From Petroclostridium xylanilyticum (GTDB lineage Bacteria > Bacillota > Clostridia > SK-Y3): a stretch of DNA of 64,000 nt. A program made the translations under genes and the position numbers. The DNA lies in the NCBI RefSeq assembly GCF_002252565.1, contig NZ_NPML01000007.1, positions 1 to 64,000 of the forward strand, in the 5' to 3' direction. The notes under the pieces were generated by a model. It was not told where the DNA came from. It was given only the letters and a program-made list of their open reading frames with translations, and did not search any database. Within the stretch, counting starts at the first letter, position 1. Every line of letters starts with the position of its first letter. Below, piece by piece: positions 56,927 through 64,000 of the stretch.

Positions 56927-59560
56927 TTACAGTCTTCTTGCCTTTTGCTGCAACTCGTACAACACATTCATCGCCTCAATGGGTGTCATGGTAGTAATTT
57001 CGATTCTTTTCAATGCATCGATGATTTCATTGCTGCCTAGGCCAAATATTCCCATCTGGTCTTCTGATGTACTCTCATTTTTTTTATGCAATTTTTGCTT
57101 GACTTTTACCAGGGAACTTCTGTTTACATCAGCGTCCTCTAATGTCTTTAATATCTGCTTGGCCCTATTTATTACTTCAATTGGTACACCGGCCAGCTTT
57201 GCAACTTCTATTCCGTAGCTGTCATCTGCTCCTCCGCGGATTATTTTGCGCAGGAAAGTAATATCATCACCCCGTTTTTTTACTGCAATACAATAATTCT
57301 TTATTCCCTGCAGTTTATCTTCCAGTTCGGTAAGCTCATGATAATGGGTAGCGAATAAAGTCTTCGCCCCAACTTTTTTTACATCGCATACATATTCAAT
57401 CACAGCCCATGCAATACTTAATCCATCGTAGGTACTTGTACCTCTGCCTATCTCATCCAGTATTAATAAACTTTTTTGTGAAGCATTATTGAGAATATTT
57501 GCAACCTCACTCATTTCAACCATAAAAGTACTCTGTCCCGATGCAAGGTCATCCGATGCTCCTACCCGTGTAAAAATCTTATCGACGATACCTATTTTGG
57601 CTGATGAGGCAGGAACAAAGCTGCCTATCTGGGACATTAGCACAATTAATGCAACCTGCCTCATATAAGTAGATTTTCCCGCCATATTAGGGCCGGTAAT
57701 GATGGAAAGTCTATTATCTCCGTTATCCAGGAATGTATCATTAGGTACAAACATATTGCTGCTTAGCATTTTCTCAACTACCGGATGCCTTCCGTCTTTA
57801 ATGATGATTTTATCTGAAAGGTCCACTTCCGGCATACAATAGTTATTTTTTTGTGCAACGTCAGCTAAAGAGCACAAAACGTCCACCGCTGAAATAGTTT
57901 TTGCACTCTTTTGAATTCTATCCAGCTGTGAGGAAATTTTTTCCCTTATATCGCAAAAAAGCTGATACTCTAATTGAACTATCTTTTCTTCCGCCCCTAA
58001 AACATTATTTTCTATTTCTTTCAATTCAGGGGTAATATATCTTTCACAATTTGCTAAGGTTTGTTTTCTTATATATCTTTCCGGAACATTTGATAAATGT
58101 GATTTTGTTACTTCAATAAAATACCCGAATACCTTATTAAATCCTATTTTTAAATTTTTAATTCCCGTTTTTTCCCGTTCTTCGTATTCTAAAGAAGCAA
58201 TCCACTGTTTTCCTTCTACTGTTGCTCTTCTGAGCTGGTCAACCTGCTCATTGTATCCTTCTTTTATGATGCCGCCTTCCCGCACTGAAAACGGTGGATC
58301 ATCCATAATTGCAACATCAATGAGTTGGTAGATATCTGCTAATATATCTAACTGGTTATACATTTCTTTCAAGAGTGAAGTATCACACTTTTCCAGGTTG
58401 CTTTTTATTTCAGGCAAATAACTAATTGACTTTTTTAGAGCAATCAAATCCCGGCAGTTAACGGAACCGTAAATAACTTTACTCAATAAGCGTTCAATAT
58501 CATATATGTTTTTTAAAGAGTCCATCAATTCCTGTCTTAATAAGTTATTGGTAAACAATTCATTAACTGCCTGTAATCTTTTATTAATATGTGTACAATT
58601 CATCAGCGGCTGTTCTATCCATTTCCTCAGCAGCCTGCCGCCCATGGCAGTTTGAGTCCTGTCCAACACCCAGAGCAAAGAACCCTTTTTTGCTTTTTCC
58701 CTCATTGTCTCGGTTAGTTCCAAATTCCTGCGGGTAGAAATGTCAATATCCATGAAATTGTTGGTTGAATAATAATTCACGGTAGTAATATGAGACAAAT
58801 TTATTTTCTGGGTCTGCTCAAGATACTCTAACAAAGCACCAACGGATCTCACTGCATGATGGTTATCCTTTAGGCCAATGCTATTGAGGTTTAAAATTTT
58901 AAACTGGTCGGCAATCTTTTTTGAAGCCGTATCCAAATCAAAACTCCAGTCATAAAAATATTCTACATAGCAGTTAAACCTGTCTTTGAGTAATTTACAG
59001 GTTTGCCGGTCATCAATCATCTCTTTATTTGCAATGGCTTCCGATGGACAATATCTTGCCAGTTCATTCATCAATTTCGCTTTATAATCTTCATGACTAA
59101 ACTGTGTTGCATATAGCTCCCCGGTTGTTACATCCACCAGTGCTATGCCAATTCCCTCCAAATCTTTATATAAACATGTAAGAAAATTATTTTTTTTCTC
59201 ATCTAATATGGAAGTATCTGTAATAGTCCCAGGGGTAACTACGCGAATTACATCCCTTTGTACAATTCCCTTTGCTTCACTGGGGTCTTCCAACTGTTCA
59301 CATATCGCTACTTTGTATCCCTTATTCACAAGCTTGGCAATATAGGAATCGGCAGAATGGAACGGAACACCGCACATAGGGGCCCTCTCTTCCTGCCCGC
59401 AGTCTCTACCGGTCAATGTTATTTCCAATTCCCTTGAAGCAATTTCGGCGTCGTCAAAAAACATTTCATAGAAGTCTCCAAGGCGGAAAAAGAGTATGCA
59501 ATCTTTATATTGTTCTTTTATCTGTACATATTGCTGCATCATAGGTGTTAAAGCAGCCAT
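56927..59560 (-). CDS. mutS: DNA mismatch repair protein MutS
   Basis: 877 residues. The mismatch-binding FRLGDFYEMFF (with the Phe-x-Glu) is at ~24-34. The ATPase carries GPNMAGKSTYMRQ (Walker A), DEIGRGTSTYDG and the C-terminal beta-clamp and tetramer region. Typical of MutS1; the gene precedes mutL with 21 bases between. Confidence 0.96.
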   Translation of the reverse strand: MAALTPMMQQYVQIKEQYKDCILFFRLGDFYEMFFDDAEIASRELEITLTGRDCGQEERAPMCGVPFHSADSYIAKLVNKGYKVAICEQLEDPSEAKGIVQRDVIRVVTPGTITDTSILDEKKNNFLTCLYKDLEGIGIALVDVTTGELYATQFSHEDYKAKLMNELARYCPSEAIANKEMIDDRQTCKLLKDRFNCYVEYFYDWSFDLDTASKKIADQFKILNLNSIGLKDNHHAVRSVGALLEYLEQTQKINLSHITTVNYYSTNNFMDIDISTRRNLELTETMREKAKKGSLLWVLDRTQTAMGGRLLRKWIEQPLMNCTHINKRLQAVNELFTNNLLRQELMDSLKNIYDIERLLSKVIYGSVNCRDLIALKKSISYLPEIKSNLEKCDTSLLKEMYNQLDILADIYQLIDVAIMDDPPFSVREGGIIKEGYNEQVDQLRRATVEGKQWIASLEYEEREKTGIKNLKIGFNKVFGYFIEVTKSHLSNVPERYIRKQTLANCERYITPELKEIENNVLGAEEKIVQLEYQLFCDIREKISSQLDRIQKSAKTISAVDVLCSLADVAQKNNYCMPEVDLSDKIIIKDGRHPVVEKMLSSNMFVPNDTFLDNGDNRLSIITGPNMAGKSTYMRQVALIVLMSQIGSFVPASSAKIGIVDKIFTRVGASDDLASGQSTFMVEMSEVANILNNASQKSLLILDEIGRGTSTYDGLSIAWAVIEYVCDVKKVGAKTLFATHYHELTELEDKLQGIKNYCIAVKKRGDDITFLRKIIRGGADDSYGIEVAKLAGVPIEVINRAKQILKTLEDADVNRSSLVKVKQKLHKKNESTSEDQMGIFGLGSNEIIDALKRIEITTMTPIEAMNVLYELQQKARRL

Positions 59561-59571
59561 TATATCCCCCC

Positions 59572-59958
59572 TTAACTACAACCTCCGCAAGTGCCGCATT
59601 TACTTGAGGCACAGCCTTTTTCCCCTCCATCGATATAGAAGGTGATCACACTATTAATTGATTGAACCAACTGTTCAAATTCTTTTTTTGCATCTATATA
59701 TTCTCTTATCACCGGATTTTGGTTTAGAATTTCAAATTCTCTCTGCAGCTCTTGTTTTACTGCACTAATTTCTTCAGCATTTAACCGGTTGCGTTTCAAA
59801 ATCATTGCTGCTTGTCTTCTTTTTTCATTATACTTTTTTAATAGTTTTTGTGCTTCCTCGTCGTTCAGCTTGGCAATCTCGGCGTCTTTGAATCTCAGGT
59901 ACTGCTTTGAGCCAGCTAACATTTCGCCCAACTCTTTTGCTTTATCAATAACATCCAC
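59572..59958 (-). CDS. YlbF/YmcA family regulator (RicF/RicA-like)
   Basis: 128 residues, GTG start overlapping the miaB stop. A helical body (residues 1-105) ends in a cysteine tail CASSKCGTCGGCS. In B. subtilis RicA (YmcA) is next to miaB, and the RicA-RicF-RicT complex with Fe-S clusters controls RNase Y and sporulation/biofilm timing. The cysteine tail fits an Fe-S role. Whether it is RicA or RicF cannot be said. Confidence 0.8.
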   Translation of the reverse strand: MDVIDKAKELGEMLAGSKQYLRFKDAEIAKLNDEEAQKLLKKYNEKRRQAAMILKRNRLNAEEISAVKQELQREFEILNQNPVIREYIDAKKEFEQLVQSINSVITFYIDGGEKGCASSKCGTCGGCS

Positions 59959-61397
59959 TATAAATCCTCCTCAACCACTTGTCCTGCCAGAGACCACGTC
60001 TGTACTTCATTAATCCGGACATTTATTAAAGTCCCAATCATTTTTTCATTTCCTACAAAGTTTACAATTTTTCCTGTGCGGGTTCTGCCGGTAAGAACTT
60101 CCGGATTATTCTTACTATACCCTTCTACCAGCACCTCAACAATCCTTCCCATATATTGCTGATTTTTCTTTAAAGAAATTTCGTTCTGTATATCTAATAA
60201 TTTTTGAAAATTAGCCTGCTTCTCTTCTTTGCTTAATACATCCTCCATTTTTTCTGCAGGAGTACCTTTTCTGGGAGAATATATAAAAGTAAATAATGAG
60301 TCAAATTCTACCTGTCTAATAACATCCAGTGTCTCTTCAAAATCTTCATTTGTTTCTCCCGGAAATCCCACAATTACATCACTTGTAAGAGCAACACCCG
60401 GAATTGCAGCTTTTACCTTGCTGATGATTTCGAGATATTTTTCCTTCGTATATTTTCTGTTCATCATATCCAACACCTTATTACTACCTGCCTGGAAAGG
60501 CAAGTGAAGCTGCTCGCAAACATTTTCACATTCACTCATGGCTTTGATCAGTTTATCACTGATATCTTTTGGATGGGAAGTCATAAATCTAATCCGTTTT
60601 ATACCGCTGACGTCATTTACCATTTTTAATAAATCTGCAAAGTCAATTTCTTCATTTAAATCTTTGCCATAGGAATTTACATTCTGTCCCAACAAGGTAA
60701 TTTCTTTATAGCCTTCTGAAACCAGTTGAGTAATTTCATCTATGATATCTTTTGGATTTCTACTGCGCTCTCTCCCTCTTACATAAGGAACAATGCAGTA
60801 AGAACAAAAATTATTGCATCCATACATAATGGAAACCCAGGCTTTTACACTTCCTTCCCTGTGAATTGGAATATCTTCTACAATATAGCCGTCAGTATTT
60901 AATATATCTATTACGGTATAAGTCTCGTTCATAGCTTTTTCCAATACTTCCGGGAACCTGTATAATGTATGGGTACCAAACACCATATCGACGTGTTTAT
61001 ATTTCTTTTTGATTTGCTTAACAATATGCTCCTGCTGCATCATACATCCGCATATGCCAATTAACAAATGCGGTTTTCTGGTTTTCAAATGTTTTAATGC
61101 CCCTATATTGCCAAATACCTTTAATTCGGCATTTTCTCTCACGCAGCAGGTATTATAAAGTATCAGGTCCGCTTCTTCCTTGTCCTCAGTAAAATGATAC
61201 CCCATATCCCTCAACATTCCTCTCAGGCGTTCAGAGTCATTTTCATTCTGCTGACAGCCATAGGTAACAATCATAGCAAGCTTATTTCTACCGGAACGTT
61301 GTATATCAAAGTCATTTCTTTGCTTTATTCTGTTAATTATTTCTTTCTGCTTATTAATCTCATCTGCAGGAATTATAATTTTTTCTCTTTTACTCAT
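59958..61397 (-). CDS. miaB: tRNA methylthiotransferase MiaB
   Basis: 479 residues from ATG 61397 (GAGGTG before it). The N-terminal UPF0004 domain has three cysteines (YGCQQNENDS, NTCCVRE, GICGCM), the radical SAM motif is CNNFCSYCIVPYVRG, and a TRAM domain closes the protein. It adds a methylthio group to i6A37 in tRNA, using two Fe-S clusters. Confidence 0.96.
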   Translation of the reverse strand: MSKREKIIIPADEINKQKEIINRIKQRNDFDIQRSGRNKLAMIVTYGCQQNENDSERLRGMLRDMGYHFTEDKEEADLILYNTCCVRENAELKVFGNIGALKHLKTRKPHLLIGICGCMMQQEHIVKQIKKKYKHVDMVFGTHTLYRFPEVLEKAMNETYTVIDILNTDGYIVEDIPIHREGSVKAWVSIMYGCNNFCSYCIVPYVRGRERSRNPKDIIDEITQLVSEGYKEITLLGQNVNSYGKDLNEEIDFADLLKMVNDVSGIKRIRFMTSHPKDISDKLIKAMSECENVCEQLHLPFQAGSNKVLDMMNRKYTKEKYLEIISKVKAAIPGVALTSDVIVGFPGETNEDFEETLDVIRQVEFDSLFTFIYSPRKGTPAEKMEDVLSKEEKQANFQKLLDIQNEISLKKNQQYMGRIVEVLVEGYSKNNPEVLTGRTRTGKIVNFVGNEKMIGTLINVRINEVQTWSLAGQVVEEDL

Positions 61398-61608
61398 TTG
61401 CTGCACCTCTGTCTTTACATTTCAAATAATTATATTATCATATTTTTTCACACAATAAAACATTTATATTCTTATTAGGTGCATATTTTTTAGTTGATGA
61501 ATATTATTCATTTTATTATCCTCGAATATTTCCTGGGAATTAAGAAAATTCAAGATTTTATGACATTTCTTATCAAACTTTAATGAATTCTTGTCGTATA
61601 TTATATCA

Positions 61609-61636
61609 TAAAAATAGGATATGTTTTCACATATCC
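61609..61636 (-). terminator. Terminator of the small gene at 61638
   Basis: GGATATG (61617-61623) pairs with CATATCC (61630-61636); a T-run follows on the minus strand. It directly follows the stop codon. Confidence 0.7.
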
Positions 61637-61637
61637 A

Positions 61638-61880
61638 TCAATCAAGTCTCCTTGCCAGGCCTTTTCTTAATAGTTCTTTTACCAGGCTTTCACATTTGTC
61701 TTCCAGGTCAGTTGTCCCTGTATCTACGTCTTTATCAAAGAATCTCATCATAAGATATTCCACATCATTTGCATATTCAAATATCGAAATATCTTCATTT
61801 ACCACATTATCATTTTTCATTTGCCTGACGATATCTACATAATCTCCCCTATATTCTGAGCCATTCATTTCAATCCTCAT
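61638..61880 (-). CDS. Small protein of unknown function
   Basis: 80 residues, rich in Asp and Glu (about pI 4.5 by eye), mostly helical, no cysteines or membrane segment. It begins MRIEMNGSEYRGDYVDIV. AGGTGA lies 7 bases before ATG 61880, and a terminator follows at once, so it is probably a real single gene. I do not recognise a family. Confidence 0.65.
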   Translation of the reverse strand: MRIEMNGSEYRGDYVDIVRQMKNDNVVNEDISIFEYANDVEYLMMRFFDKDVDTGTTDLEDKCESLVKELLRKGLARRLD

Positions 61881-62174
61881 AAAATCACCTCAAAAGGTAT
61901 TTTACCCCTTTAGAGCAAATATTATAAAAGAATCTCCGATAGATTGCCCTATAAAAATCAAAAACTTCATATAGCATTATATCAAAAAATAATATATTAT
62001 TATTATATAGTTCACAGTTAACAGCTCTCAGTTCACAGTAGTAAACGATTTAATAGCCTTTACTGTGAACCGTGAACTGTGAACTTATTGACTTTATCTG
62101 CCATGTAAAATCATTATCAGTAAGTATATATATATTTTATCATTTATAAATCAAAGAGAAAAGGAAGAATGATT
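61881..62174. other. Intergenic region with the second dispersed element
   Basis: 294 bases between divergent genes. 62003-62118 is the second copy of the hairpin element, and the rest is AT-rich. No clear promoter box is visible. Confidence 0.6.
62003..62118 (-). repeat. Dispersed palindromic element, copy 2 (inverted)
   Basis: Reverse complement matches 53508-53630 over about 115 bases, including the flanking ACATGGCAGATAAAGTCAA. The two copies face each other across 8.4 kb that carry hfq, miaA, mutL, mutS, ylbF-like, miaB and the small gene. Confidence 0.8.
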
Positions 62175-62867
62175 ATGCAGCAAAGAAACCGGGTATGGGA
62201 AATAGATTTTATACGAGGTATTGCCATTATTCTGATGACCATATTTCATTTAATAGTCGACCTAAAAGACTTTTACGCTTATAAAATTGAATATCTAAGC
62301 GGATTCTGGTATTATGAAGGAAAACTATCCGCAATTCTGTTTATGCTTGTTTCGGGGATAAGCTGTACTTTTAGTAAAAATAATATCAAGCGGGGGCTTA
62401 AAGTTTTTTCATTTGGCATGCTCCTGACACTTACTACGTATTTTTATGATCCGGAAACATATATCCGATTTGGAATTCTGCATTTTTTAGGTGCCAGCAT
62501 GATTTTATATGATTTCATTAAAAATCTGAATAATAAAGTATTAATAGCTATCAGTATTTTATTTATTCTGGTAGGAAACATTTTTTCCAATATGCTGGTA
62601 GATTCCCCGTATCTATTTCCAATCGGGCTAATAAATAAAAACTTTGCTTCTTTAGATTATTATCCTTTATTCCCCTGGTTTGGAATATTTGCTGCAGGAA
62701 TTTTAATTGGAAAAACAGTATATAAAAACCGTAAAAGTATTTTTCCTTTTAATTTTAAACATGACTTCATTTCTCTTCTGGGTAAACACTCGCTGCCTAT
62801 TTATTTAATACACCAACCTGCGCTTTTGGCAATTTTATTTGTTATTCATAAATATATTTTAAAATAA
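62175..62867 (+). CDS. DUF1624 / HGSNAT-like membrane protein
   Basis: 230 residues from ATG 62175, nine bases after AAGGA. About seven hydrophobic segments. RVWEIDFIRGIAIILMTIFHLIVD is the opening of DUF1624 (heparan-alpha-glucosaminide N-acetyltransferase-like) proteins, which belong to the acyltransferase-type membrane families. The C-terminus (SLPIYLIHQPALLAILFVIH) is also typical. Substrate not known. Confidence 0.85.
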   Translation: MQQRNRVWEIDFIRGIAIILMTIFHLIVDLKDFYAYKIEYLSGFWYYEGKLSAILFMLVSGISCTFSKNNIKRGLKVFSFGMLLTLTTYFYDPETYIRFGILHFLGASMILYDFIKNLNNKVLIAISILFILVGNIFSNMLVDSPYLFPIGLINKNFASLDYYPLFPWFGIFAAGILIGKTVYKNRKSIFPFNFKHDFISLLGKHSLPIYLIHQPALLAILFVIHKYILK

Positions 62868-62994
62868 GACTGCTCTCATAGCATGAAAAATTGCGTAGTA
62901 AGACCTATTCAATGAACCTTTCAAAAAGTTATTTTGCATTGCACTTTTAGAATTTTATTATAGCCAAAATCCTTTTTTTGTAATGCACAGGGCT

Positions 62995-64000
62995 CTATTT
63001 TACCACAGGAAGCCTTAATTTTGTCTCATATATTCCACCATGATAAATCTTTTGAAAGGCTACCAGAGACTCTGTATCTTCAAAGAAGTTATTTCCTGTA
63101 TTAGGATTAGGGAATATATAGTTTTCCGCCCCTGAAGTTATCTGAAGTCTTATTTTATGGCCTTTTTTAAAGGTATTTGCTATTTTCGATGTCTTGATTA
63201 CATATTTTTCAATCTTACCTGGTTCCAAAAGAACCATCTTATCAAATCCCTGTCTAAACTTAGCTCTTAGAACTCCATCACACAGTCTTATAGAGTTTCC
63301 GTCCTCGTCTACGTCAGTAAGCCTCACCACCCAATCGGTATCTTTGGCTGAGCTGCTTGCATAAAATTCTACATACACATCTCCGGCTATACTAACATCC
63401 TCTGTCAAGGCATCCGACGTATAAACTAGTACATCCTTTCTTTTTTCCATATCTGTATAGTTTTCCGGCACGCCTATCTCATTTTCTGACATGTCAATAA
63501 TATGAGGTGCTGGATCGGCAGGGTCAAAATTATAGCTGTCTACGCCTACTTCATTAACTTTTTCAAATACTATCCTTCCATCTCCTGATGAAGTGTTGGC
63601 ATTTCCCCCGCTTGTAATATACATATCTGTCAAGCTGCTATTCTCCGGAGGCCAAGTATTACAGCCTACCCACTTATTGTCACCTACTGCATAATACTCT
63701 ACGGGACTTCCCTTATCTACGCTATTGTCGATTCCCTTCAGGTGCCTGTCAAACCATAATTGGTACAAATAGTCTATATCATCCCTCACACAGTTATTTC
63801 CAAATGAGACCTTGTGTATCTCTCTTAGACTGTTGGCATTGTGCATCCATGGTCCAAGTATTATCTTTTTATCTGACTTTGCATAGCTTTCTACTACTTG
63901 ACAGGCCTCAGTTGTTCCCATTCCATTATCATCATACCATCCTGATATTATCATAGCCGGAGCTTTTATTTTGTGTTTCAGCCTATACCAGCTTGACTTT
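62995..64000 (-). CDS. CocE/NonD-type hydrolase (X-Pro dipeptidyl-peptidase family), 5' end missing
   Basis: 335 codons, open at the right edge of the window, so the N-terminal part (catalytic serine) lies outside. GWYDDNGMGT and LGPWMHN carry the aspartate and histidine of the alpha/beta-hydrolase triad. The C-terminal beta-sandwich (DVSIAGDVYVEFYASSSAKDTDWVVRLTDVDEDGNS, here split across residues) is the X-Pro dipeptidyl-peptidase C-terminal domain. Such enzymes cut esters or Xaa-Pro dipeptides. Secretion cannot be judged without the start. Confidence 0.88.
   Translation of the reverse strand, partial: KSSWYRLKHKIKAPAMIISGWYDDNGMGTTEACQVVESYAKSDKKIILGPWMHNANSLREIHKVSFGNNCVRDDIDYLYQLWFDRHLKGIDNSVDKGSPVEYYAVGDNKWVGCNTWPPENSSLTDMYITSGGNANTSSGDGRIVFEKVNEVGVDSYNFDPADPAPHIIDMSENEIGVPENYTDMEKRKDVLVYTSDALTEDVSIAGDVYVEFYASSSAKDTDWVVRLTDVDEDGNSIRLCDGVLRAKFRQGFDKMVLLEPGKIEKYVIKTSKIANTFKKGHKIRLQITSGAENYIFPNPNTGNNFFEDTESLVAFQKIYHGGIYETKLRLPVVK

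Overview
The window looks like a chromosomal segment of an anaerobic, low-GC, Gram-positive bacterium of the Clostridia. Four things support this. The sequence is AT-rich with strong AGGAGG-type ribosome binding sites. It carries an indolepyruvate:ferredoxin oxidoreductase. LexA boxes have the Bacillus/Clostridium form (GAAC-N4-GTTC), and two promoters resemble those read by the sporulation sigma factor SigH. Gene order also matches Firmicutes blocks: yggS-sepF-yggT-ylmH-divIVA, a dksA-like gene-lspA-rluD-pyrR-uraA-pyrB, and miaB-ricA/F-mutS-mutL-miaA-hfq. I cannot name the species.

Layout. 1-620: end of an IS200/IS605 element (tnpB C-terminus plus right end). 630-2656: two overlapping M42 aminopeptidase genes. 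2.7-4.5 kb: a beta-CASP metallo-beta-lactamase RNase-like gene. 4.6-12.1 kb: an aryl-acid cluster (sodium symporter, two phenylacetate-CoA ligases flanking iorA-iorB, ACT-domain protein), with two copies of an unidentified leader element. 12.6-24.3 kb: a complete type I-B CRISPR-Cas locus (cas6-cas8b-cas7-cas5-cas3-cas4-cas1-cas2, then 48 repeats and 47 spacers). 24.3-25.3 kb: a decayed istB fragment and structured non-coding DNA. 25.3-28.2 kb: DUF1638, DUF3189 and a PLP-dependent YnbB-type enzyme. 28.2-30.7 kb: divergent lexA and a yneA-like gene under several LexA boxes, a 58-residue cysteine-rich protein and a tyrosine recombinase. 30.9 kb: tRNA-Glu. 31.0-43.9 kb: the whole pyrimidine operon on the minus strand, controlled by a PyrR attenuator. 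43.9-46.2 kb: rluD-like, lspA and a DksA-like gene. 46.4-48.3 kb: mtnP-mtnA on the plus strand. 48.3-53.4 kb: aroB and the sepF/divIVA division cluster. 53.7-61.4 kb: tRNA modification and mismatch repair genes with hfq. 61.6-64 kb: a small unknown gene, a DUF1624 membrane protein and the C-terminal part of a CocE-type hydrolase.

How the genes work together. The Ior and PaaK proteins probably oxidise aryl-pyruvates to aryl-acetyl-CoA and interconvert that with the free acid; the symporter may move the substrate or product. The pyr operon encodes all steps of UMP synthesis, uracil uptake and its own RNA regulator. The CRISPR locus has both adaptation and interference genes. Its array ends on an intact repeat directly against an istB remnant, so the oldest end may have been lost. 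Several dispersed palindromic repeats lie between genes, including one inverted pair flanking the hfq-miaA-mutL-mutS-miaB block.

I found no gene system that is clearly new. The most interesting leads are the paired leader element in the aryl-acid cluster, the near-duplicate spacers, the interleaved (pseudoknot-like) GC-rich island after istB, and the perfect inverted repeat in front of the tyrosine recombinase.
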